Source: RPRB01 sp035543115 (GTDB lineage: Bacteria > Myxococcota > Myxococcia > Myxococcales > Myxococcaceae). From it: DNA of 64,000 nt. The translations under genes were made by a program, and so were the position numbers. The notes beneath the pieces are model-generated. The model worked only from the letters and a program-made list of their open reading frames with translations. It made no database searches and was not told where the DNA came from. Where the stretch lies: assembly GCA_035543115.1 (NCBI GenBank), contig DATKKF010000004.1, positions 1-64,000 of the forward strand. Reading direction: 5' to 3'. This document shows positions 46,597-53,900 of this stretch, in pieces. Position 1 is the stretch's first letter; each line of letters opens with the position of its first letter.

Positions 46597-47571
46597 TCAG
46601 AGGGGAAGAAGGGTTCCCAGCCCTACCTCGAGGGCCCGGCGGTACACGAGCGCCGCCGCGACGAGGTCCGCGAGCGCAAGACCGAGGTTGCAGGCCATCG
46701 TGCGCTGCAGGTCGTCGGTCCGTCCGGGGCTCCTTCCGGTGACCAGCTCGGCGAGGTCGGCGTGGATGGGCGGAAGCCGGGCCACCGGTCCGCTCTTCCG
46801 CGCCGCCTCGAGCTGCGCCCGGTCGTCCGTGGACACGAGGTTCACCTCCGCGAGCGCTCCCCCGCTCCAGGGACTCGCGTAGTCGATGCTGCAGGCGAAG
46901 GCGCCCGGCGCGAGCCAGCCCGCGGCGATCGGCGGGTCGCCGAGGATGCCGATCGCGCCAGCGGTGAGGACGACGTCCGCGCCCTCGACGACGTCCCGCA
47001 CCGCCGCGTGCGCGCTCGCCTCGACGCCGTGTGCGCACGCGACTTCCTCGGCGAAGGTCCGCGCGCGCTCCGGGTGCCGGTCGAAGGCCTTCACCCGCGT
47101 GATCGGCAAGACCCCGCGGAACGCCTCCACGTGCGCCCGGGCCTGGAGCCCGCAGCCCATCACCCCGAGAGTCCGCGCTTCGCTCCGCGCCAGGAACCTG
47201 GCGGACAGCGCCGAGCAGGCCGCGGTCCGGCGAACGGTGAGCCAGCGCCCGTCCATGACCGCCAGCGGCCGGCCGTCGTCCGGATCGCTCAGCACCAGCA
47301 GTGCGGAGATGCTCGGCTGGCCGCGGCCGCGGTTCCCGGGGAAGGAGCCCACCCACTTGACCGCCGCGGCGGATGCTCCCGGCCAGAGCGCGGGCATGGC
47401 ATGGAAGAAGGAACCGGCCGACGGGTGCACGCCGATCTTCGCCGGAACCTCGGCATGGCCCTCTCCGAGATCCCGGAACGCGTCGGCGAGGGCCTCGATG
47501 AGCCCGCGCATCGGAAGGCCTGCCGCACGCACATTGGCCTCCGTGAGGTAGAGCAGCCGGTCCTCCGACAT
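46597..47571 (-). CDS. Ornithine cyclodeaminase/mu-crystallin family protein
   Basis: A 324-residue NAD(P)-dependent enzyme of the OCD family. It shows AKIGVHPSAGSFFHAMPAL near the start, KWVGSFPGN, MDGRWLTVRRTAACSALSA (with catalytic-site Arg/Thr) and the Rossmann motif LGVMGCGLQARAHVEAF. Family members make proline from ornithine, reduce imines, or act as alanine dehydrogenases. Which reaction applies cannot be told. It lies between peptide genes 1 and 2 on the opposite strand. AGGAG precedes its ATG at 47571. Confidence 0.88.
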   Translation of the reverse strand: MSEDRLLYLTEANVRAAGLPMRGLIEALADAFRDLGEGHAEVPAKIGVHPSAGSFFHAMPALWPGASAAAVKWVGSFPGNRGRGQPSISALLVLSDPDDGRPLAVMDGRWLTVRRTAACSALSARFLARSEARTLGVMGCGLQARAHVEAFRGVLPITRVKAFDRHPERARTFAEEVACAHGVEASAHAAVRDVVEGADVVLTAGAIGILGDPPIAAGWLAPGAFACSIDYASPWSGGALAEVNLVSTDDRAQLEAARKSGPVARLPPIHADLAELVTGRSPGRTDDLQRTMACNLGLALADLVAAALVYRRALEVGLGTLLPL

Positions 47572-47600
47572 CGGTCACTCCTGTGCCAAGACCGGTCGAC

Positions 47601-47619
47601 ATGTTGCCCCGCCTGCAAC
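47601..47619. promoter_or_regulatory. Inverted repeat TGTTGC-N7-GCAACA
   Basis: A perfect 6-bp inverted repeat lies in the divergent space between the cyclodeaminase-like gene and peptide gene 2. It is 30 nt from the former's ATG and about 72 nt before the sigma54 element of the latter. The position suits an activator enhancer for the peptide gene or an operator for the enzyme gene. Half-site variants occur before peptide genes 1 and 3 (GCAACC at 46192, GCGCAACAG at 48301). Confidence 0.45.
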
Positions 47620-47690
47620 AGGTGGGGAGCCTGTAGACCCAGAGGCGACGGAATTGGGTTGAAGGTCGCCTGATTCCGAGCACTTGAGTC

Positions 47691-47706
47691 GGGCATCGCA
47701 GCTGCA
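47691..47706 (+). promoter_or_regulatory. Sigma54 (-24/-12) element before peptide gene 2
   Basis: GGGCATCGCAGCTGCA has the GG-N10-GC spacing and the TGCA end of sigma54 promoters. It lies 54 nt upstream of ATG 47761. Confidence 0.6.
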
Positions 47707-47760
47707 ACCCCCAGGGCCCATCGGCAGCCGGAAGCAACGGCGCCGCGGAGGAACGAGGCA

Positions 47761-48009
47761 ATGAACAGCGAGACCGAGCGGACCGAGAGCAGCAGCTGGA
47801 TGCGGGTGAGGAGCGTGGCAGCGGGATTTCTGTGTGTGATGGGCCTTCCGGTCGCGCTGGCGCTGGCGGATGTTCAGCCCTCCGAGGCCTCCTCGGCGCC
47901 CTCCTTCACCGAGTCGGTGCCCGCCTCGCTGCACGTGGCGCAGGCCGGTTCGGACATCGGCCCGGGGTCGGATGAGGCGCTCCTGGCGATGTCGCCGTCC
48001 GGCCGCTGA
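47761..48009 (+). CDS. Small exported peptide, family member 2
   Basis: An 82-residue relative of the peptide at 46324. The N-terminus has TERTESSSWMRVR, then a hydrophobic signal-like segment (AAGFLCVMGLPVALALADV). Its mature part again contains PSF, VP.S.H, AGSDIGPGSDEALL and ends MSPSGR. The RTES-Trp start and FLCxMGLP match copy 3 at 48454, while the tail matches copy 1. GGAGG precedes the ATG and a strong terminator hairpin follows the stop, so it is an independent gene. Function is unknown. Confidence 0.78.
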   Translation: MNSETERTESSSWMRVRSVAAGFLCVMGLPVALALADVQPSEASSAPSFTESVPASLHVAQAGSDIGPGSDEALLAMSPSGR

Positions 48010-48034
48010 GGCACGCCATCGCTCGACAGCGAAC

Positions 48035-48067
48035 GCGGGGCCACCGACGCGGTGTCGGTGGCCCCGC
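48035..48067 (+). terminator. Strong hairpin after peptide gene 2
   Basis: A 14-bp perfect stem (GCGGGGCCACCGAC at 48035-48048 pairing with GTCGGTGGCCCCGC at 48054-48067) with a 5-nt loop lies 25 nt after the stop and is followed by TCTCGTTT. It should terminate the peptide mRNA. Confidence 0.85.
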
Positions 48068-48380
48068 TCTCGTTTCCCGGCACCTCGCCCCCCCGAACCG
48101 GCTCGCCCAGGCTCGGCGGGCCGACAGCTGAACGCCCTGCTTGCGGTCGACTCCGCGGAGGCCAGCGGGAGGTGTCGCGGGCCCGCGACGGCCAGCTCGG
48201 GTTCACCCCGGGGAGGTGGCCCGCCGCGGGCACCGGTACGTTCTGCGCGATCTCCCGCCAGCGCCACGCTGAGCCGTGGCAACTCCGGTCCTTGCCTCAT
48301 GCGCAACAGACATTGGGCCGGGGTGGACGTGGAGGTCACATGAGCGGGCTGACTCCACCGTGTTTTCGGGGAGGTGGATC
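48068..48380. other. Intergenic region before peptide gene 3
   Basis: About 310 nt with no gene that I can support. GCGCAACAG at 48301 resembles half of the palindrome at 47601-47619 and lies about 80 nt before the sigma54 element, a usual enhancer distance. Confidence 0.4.
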
Positions 48381-48396
48381 GGGCACGGAGGCTGCA
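48381..48396 (+). promoter_or_regulatory. Sigma54 (-24/-12) element before peptide gene 3
   Basis: GGGCACGGAGGCTGCA is the best of the three: only the first base and one of the T pair differ from TGGCACG-N4-TTGCA. It lies 57 nt before ATG 48454, the same distance as in the other two copies. Confidence 0.72.
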
Positions 48397-48453
48397 GCCT
48401 CGGGGGTTGCACCGGCGGCCGAGACTCGCCGGCGCGGAGAGGAGGAAGTGGCC

Positions 48454-48594
48454 ATGACGATTCAGATCGCGCGGACCGAGAGCGGCAGCTGGGCGCGGGC
48501 GGTGGCGTGCTTCCTCTGTCTGATGGGGCTCCCCTTCCTCATCGTGGTGCTCGCGGATGTGCGGCCGGTGGGGGCAGTGGTCATCTCGGCGTGA
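48454..48594 (+). CDS. Small exported peptide, family member 3 (short form)
   Basis: A 46-residue protein sharing RTES-G-SW and FLCLMGLP with copy 2 over its first 35 residues, including a hydrophobic segment (AVACFLCLMGLPFLIVVLAD). It then ends VRPVGAVVISA, so the GPGSDEALL mature region is missing. GGAGG precedes the ATG and the sigma54 element is intact. It could be a truncated copy or a membrane-anchored short variant. It converges on pbpC, whose stop is 11 nt away. Confidence 0.65.
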   Translation: MTIQIARTESGSWARAVACFLCLMGLPFLIVVLADVRPVGAVVISA

Positions 48595-48605
48595 GCCTGG
48601 GGTGG

Positions 48606-50909
48606 TCACGGCCCCCGCACACGGACATGGATGAGCTGGACGGGGTCCGGCGATCCCGGGGCCCTGAGCTCCAGTGCGTGAGTCCCTGCGAGCAGGAGAA
48701 GCCGGGCCGAGCGGCCGGCGTCGAGCTCCACCACCCGCCCATCGACCAGCAACCGGGCTCGCTCGCCTCCCTGCACACGGACGGGGATGGTCTGTGAGGT
48801 GGGCGGGATGCCGGCCTCCACCAGGAACTCGTCTCCGTCGCGCGGGGTGATGAAGCCCGGGGGCGCGCTGCCCCCCTCCCCGGACGCGACCTCGAGCCGC
48901 TCCCGCTCGGCCCAGCCGGCGTAGCGCGCATCGAGCGCGAGGACCCGCCGGCCATCCGCGAGCCGGTGCACCGTGCACGGCTCGGCCGGCGCGGTCCCGG
49001 GGAGGAACACCTCCTCGTACGAGCCCGGGCAGACCTCGCCGGCCCGGTGTCCGGAGAGCGGGCAGATGCGCACCCGCTGGAAGCGCGTGCGGTCCACCAG
49101 CGGCGCCGGCCGGAGCCCGGCCATCGCCCGGCGCATCACCCGGGCGAAGAGCGGCCCGGCCCCGGTGATGCCCGAGACCCGCTGCATCGGCCGGCCGTCG
49201 AAGTTCCCCACCCAGACCGCCACCGTCCGCTCGCGGGTGAAGCCCACGGTCCAGTTGTCCACGTAGGCGTGGCTGGTGCCGGTCTTCACCGCGACGGTGA
49301 ACGGCAGGCGAAGCGCGTTGTCGAGCCCGAACGCGGGCGCCCGCGCGGTCTCGTCCGAGAGGAGGTCCGTCAGCAGCGCCACCGCATCGGCCGGGAGGAA
49401 GCGGTGCGGGGCGAACTCGGGGGGGGGCTCGAGCCGATTACCCAGGGGGTCCGTCGCCGCGCGCACCAGCCGGAGCGGCTCGACCGCTCCGCCGCGCGCG
49501 AGCCCACGGTACGCCCGGGCGAGCTCCCACAGCGACACGTCGCCGTTCCCGAGCACCAGCCCCGCCCCGTAGTGCTCGGCGCTGTCGTCGAGCGAGGTGA
49601 AGCCGGCCTGCCGGAGCACCTCGAGCACCCGCTCGGGCCCGAGCGCGTCGGTCAGCTCGACCGCCGGCACGTTGTAGCTGTTGGCCAGCGCGGCCCGGAG
49701 GCGCACCGGCCCGTGCTGGCGCCGGTCGTAGTTGTGCGGGAGCCAGGCCCCGCCCGCCGCGCCCACCTCGAGGTCCACGTCGCTCAACACCGAGGCCGGG
49801 GTCCAGCCGCTGGCGAGCGCCAGCCCGTAGGCGAAGGGCTTCAACGCGCTTCCGGGCTGGCGGCGGGCACGGACCCCGTCGTTCTGGCCCTCGCGGGTGT
49901 CGTCCTGGAAGTCCGCCGAGCCGAGGTAGGCGAGCACCTCGCCCGAAGCGTTGTCCAGGACCACCACCGCGGCCTGGCCGAGGCGCGGGTCGGCGGCGAG
50001 CTCCGAGCGAATCGAGCGCTCGACGTCTCGCTGGAGCGCCGGGTCGATGGTGGTCCGTACCTCCACCGCCCGGCCGAGACCGAGGGTCTCGAGCTTTCCG
50101 GCGAGGTCCACGACGAGATGGGGTGCGCCGAACGGCCGGGAGGGCGGGACGAGGTCCAGGTCCGCGCCGGCAGCCACGCGCTCCAGCTCGGCAGCGATCC
50201 GCCCCGCCCGGCGCATGCGTCCGAGCACCTCGCGCATCGCGCGCCTGGTGACCCCTGCGTCTCTCCACGGGTCCACCCGGGCCGGGGAGCGGGCGATGGC
50301 CGCGAGCAAGGCCGCCTGTCCAGCCGAGAGCGTGCTCGCCGGACGGCCGAAATACGCCTGCGCGGCCGCCTCGACGCCGACCAGGTCGTGTCCCAGCCCC
50401 ACCCGGTCCAGGTACGCGCGGAGGATGTCCTCCCGCGACAGATGGGCGGACAGCCGCAGGGCCCAGAGCGCCTCCTTCACCTTCCCGGCGAGTGTTCTCC
50501 GGCGCGGCACGAGCAGCCGCGCGAGCTGCTGGGTGAGCGTCGACGCGCCACTCACCACCCGGCCCGCGCGGAGGTTGGTCGCCGCCGCGCGCGCCATGGC
50601 CAGCGGATCCACGCCGGGATGCCACTCGAAGCGCCGGTCCTCCGAGGCGATGAAGGCGTCGCGCAGCACTGCGGGCACGGGCGCATCGGACGGGAGCGAG
50701 ACGCTGCGGGAGTTCTTGCGAGACGGAAGCTCCCGGAGCAGCTGTCCCTCGCGGTCCAGCACCCGGACACTCAGCGTGCCGGCGGGGTCGAGCAGGCCGT
50801 CGGGCAGAGGCCAGGCGACGAAGGCGAGGAGCCCGACCGCGAGCGCTCCCGCGACGACGAACGCCGGACGATGTCTCGGAGAACTCGTCTTGTCGAAGGG
50901 CTTCCCCAT
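48606..50909 (-). CDS. pbpC: Penicillin-binding protein 1C
   Basis: A bifunctional peptidoglycan synthase of 767 residues with an N-terminal membrane anchor (AFVVAGALAVGLLAFVAWPL). The GT51 glycosyltransferase has catalytic Glu90 in SEDRRFEWHPGVD, with STLTQQLARLL. The transpeptidase motifs are S354-x-x-K357 (PGSALKPF), SYN 411-413 and KTGTS 542-546. The C-terminal about 100 residues match the PBP1C-specific domain (FITPRDGDEFLVEAGIPP). It lies 18 nt after the alpha-2-macroglobulin gene, the pairing known from many Gram-negatives. Confidence 0.95.
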   Translation of the reverse strand: MGKPFDKTSSPRHRPAFVVAGALAVGLLAFVAWPLPDGLLDPAGTLSVRVLDREGQLLRELPSRKNSRSVSLPSDAPVPAVLRDAFIASEDRRFEWHPGVDPLAMARAAATNLRAGRVVSGASTLTQQLARLLVPRRRTLAGKVKEALWALRLSAHLSREDILRAYLDRVGLGHDLVGVEAAAQAYFGRPASTLSAGQAALLAAIARSPARVDPWRDAGVTRRAMREVLGRMRRAGRIAAELERVAAGADLDLVPPSRPFGAPHLVVDLAGKLETLGLGRAVEVRTTIDPALQRDVERSIRSELAADPRLGQAAVVVLDNASGEVLAYLGSADFQDDTREGQNDGVRARRQPGSALKPFAYGLALASGWTPASVLSDVDLEVGAAGGAWLPHNYDRRQHGPVRLRAALANSYNVPAVELTDALGPERVLEVLRQAGFTSLDDSAEHYGAGLVLGNGDVSLWELARAYRGLARGGAVEPLRLVRAATDPLGNRLEPPPEFAPHRFLPADAVALLTDLLSDETARAPAFGLDNALRLPFTVAVKTGTSHAYVDNWTVGFTRERTVAVWVGNFDGRPMQRVSGITGAGPLFARVMRRAMAGLRPAPLVDRTRFQRVRICPLSGHRAGEVCPGSYEEVFLPGTAPAEPCTVHRLADGRRVLALDARYAGWAERERLEVASGEGGSAPPGFITPRDGDEFLVEAGIPPTSQTIPVRVQGGERARLLVDGRVVELDAGRSARLLLLAGTHALELRAPGSPDPVQLIHVRVRGP

Positions 50910-50927
50910 CGGCCGGGCCCGGCGGCC

Positions 50928-53900
50928 TCAGCGGGCCGCGACGCTCCCCTCGTCGAGCACCTGGAAGTTGCTCCCCACCGACCGCCCGAACACCTCGGGC
51001 GCATACATCGCCTCGGCCCGGGCCGGGACCAGGAGGTAGTCGCCGGGCGTCGTCGCCCGGGCCACCACCGAGACGGTGTGCACACCCGGCGGCAGCTCGC
51101 TGGAGAAGAACAGCGCCCGGTCGTCCCGCAGCTCGGTGTGATTGAAGGGGTTCCAGAAGCCGAGGACCCACGGGGGGATGCCTGCCTCGCGCGCGTCCTC
51201 CATCTCGTCGGTCTCGGTGTCCGCCGAAGTCTCCCCCCGGGAGAGCCGCGCCGTGGTCGCCAGGCTCGTGTCTACCGCCTCCAGGCCCGCCGGCAGCGGG
51301 ATCTCCAGCGCCACGTTGGCCCGCGCCGCGGGTGTCCCGACCCGGACCTTGATCCGCACCAGCTCGCCGGCCTTGACCGACCTCAGCTGCCCGCCGCCGG
51401 CGTACGGCTCGATCCACCGCTGCACCACGAGCCCGCGCTCGAGCGCGTCGCGCGGCATCTCCGCCGGCGCGTAGCGCATCAGCGCGGTGTACGAGAGAAG
51501 CCCGGTCTTCCCGTCGCGGATGAACTCGAATGCCGCGGACTTCCCGAGCTGCGGCAGCTGCGACATCGGGAGCACCGTCCGCCGGACCTCCATGCTCCGG
51601 CCACGGAACTCGGACTCGGCGACCTGCTTGCCGCCAAGGAGTACCTTCCCCAGGAAGTCCGGGGCGTCCTTCTCGCGGGTCCGGACCACCTCGGTCAGCG
51701 CCATCAGCGCGAAGGCCGCCTCCTGGGTGGTCTTGTAGCGGCCATTCGTCCCCCGGCTCTCCACGAGGTAGCGGGCCATCTTCCCGACGTAGGGGTGGTC
51801 CGGCGTGACGTCCACCAGCGTCTGGAGCGCGATCGCCGTCGTCCGGAGGTCGCTCGACCAGTCGGACTGGTAGGTGACCGCGTTCATCTCCTCGAGGTGG
51901 AGCGTGCCCGACGTCTCCTTCGCCCGGTCGAGCAGCTCGGTGGTGAGGGCCCGCGCCGCCGCCCGGTCGCCTCCGCCGATCCACAGCGCATCGGCGAGCA
52001 TCGCCTTTCCGTAGAAGGGGAGCTCCTGGCGGCGGGCGAACAGCGCCGCGGCGCTCGAGGCCTGCGGCGCCCGGGTGCGAGCCAGCGCGTAGAGCGCGAA
52101 GGCCCGCGTGCCGGGGTCGACCTGCTGGACCCACCAGGAGCAGGTGTGCACGCTGCCCGCCGCGACCTTGGCCAGGAATTGCTGGCCCCTGTGGAGCGCG
52201 TCGCGGTCCACGGGATACCCCACCTCCGCGGCCCGCCCCAGCGCGAGGACCGCGTATGCCGAGCCGTGCGGCGAGCTGCAGCTGTCCGAGCTCCAGTACC
52301 CGTAACCACCGTCGTAGCGCTGCAGCGCCTCGATGGCCTTCACCGTCTTCGTGGTGACCTCGTCGGGGTCGGCCGTCCCCCAGCGGGCAATGACGTCCTC
52401 CCCCACCCAGGCCCGCGCCGTGTCCGGCCGCCAGGGCAGCTTGAACACGCCGTGCAGCTCGCGGAGCGCGACGAAGGGCACCAGGCGGGAGGAGAGCTGC
52501 TCGAGGCAGCCGTACGGGTAATCCACCAGCTGCCGCATCGCCTCTCCGTATCCGCCGAGCACGGTGGAGGCCATCGTCACCTCGAGGCCGCCCACGTCCG
52601 GACGCACCCCGGAGGGGGTCGAGAGCTGCTCGCGCGCCACGTCCTTGCTCTCCCCGGCGATGGCCACCGCTTCCATCTGGGTGGGAATCGTCACCGGGAG
52701 CCGCTGCTCCACCGCGTCCTGCTCGCCGCCGCCGGTGACTGAGAAGCGGAGCACCGCCTCGCCCGGCCCGTCCGCCAGGTAGCGGAACCGCACCTCGCGG
52801 GGCTTCCCTTCGGGGAGCGCGAGGACGCGCCGGGTCTCCCCCTGCAGCTTGAGGGGCCCGGTGGCGGTGGCGGCGACCTCGACCTCCTTGATCTTCCCCG
52901 AGGGGGCGTGGACGACGACTCCCGCCTCGACCGTGTCCCCGACAACGGCGAATCGCGGGAGTGCCGGCATCGCCAGAAGCGGCTTGGCGACCTGGAAGCT
53001 GCTCGCGCCCTTGCCGCCGCGGTCTCCCCGGTCCAGCGCCAGAGCCATGATGCGGTAGGTGGTGAGGTTGTCCGGCAGCGTGAACTCCACCTCGCCGCGC
53101 CCGTCCGCCGCGGTCACCACCGCCGGGGCGAAGAGGACGGTGGTCTTGAAGCGGGAGCGGATGCCGCCGCCGCCCTCGGCGCCGCCGCCGCCGCCAGTCG
53201 TCATCCCCTTGTCCGCGTAGGCGGTGCGACGCACGAGGTGGATGAGCGGCTCGCCGATCCGCACCGACAGACCCCGCTCCGGCTGAAGCGAATCGAGCGG
53301 ATCCGGCGGCTCGTACGACGTCAGCCGGAGCACGCCCTCGTCCACCGCCCACACCGCGACCTCGGCCGGGACGGGAGCGCCCTTCCAGTCCGTCGTCCGC
53401 AGCGACACCCTCACCTTCTCCCGCGGCCGGTACTGCGGCCGATCGGGCGTCACCTCCACCGCCAGCCGCTTGCTCTTCCGCTCGACCTTGAGCTTCACGT
53501 AGCCGACCCGGACCTGAGGTCGCCCCGGGTCCTCGCCGGCGTCGGGACCGCCGGCCTGGGGCACGCGCCCGCGCACCAGCACCACCCCCACGTAGACGTC
53601 TGGGATGCCGGCCTCGCCCAGCGGCACGTCGAGCGTGGTGGCGGCGCCCTTGAGCTTCACCTGCCGGGCCGAGCTGACGCCCTCTCGCTCCACGGTGAGC
53701 ACCGCCTCGGCCGCCGGGAACGGGCTCTTGACCAGGACCTTCGCGGTCTCGCCCGGGTCGTAGACCGCCTTGTCGGTCACCAGATCGATGCGGTCGGAGT
53801 CGTTGCGTTGCCACGAGACCCAGCCCTCGCCGACGACGTACAGCCCGGTGCGCGTCGTCTGCTTCCGCTTCTGGGCGTCGACGACTTCGGCCTGCACGAT

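Noticed and set aside
48966..52742. Long plus-strand open frame opposite pbpC
   Set aside because: Antisense to clear PBP1C motifs (EDRRF, SALK, KTGTS); composition is typical of a shadow frame.
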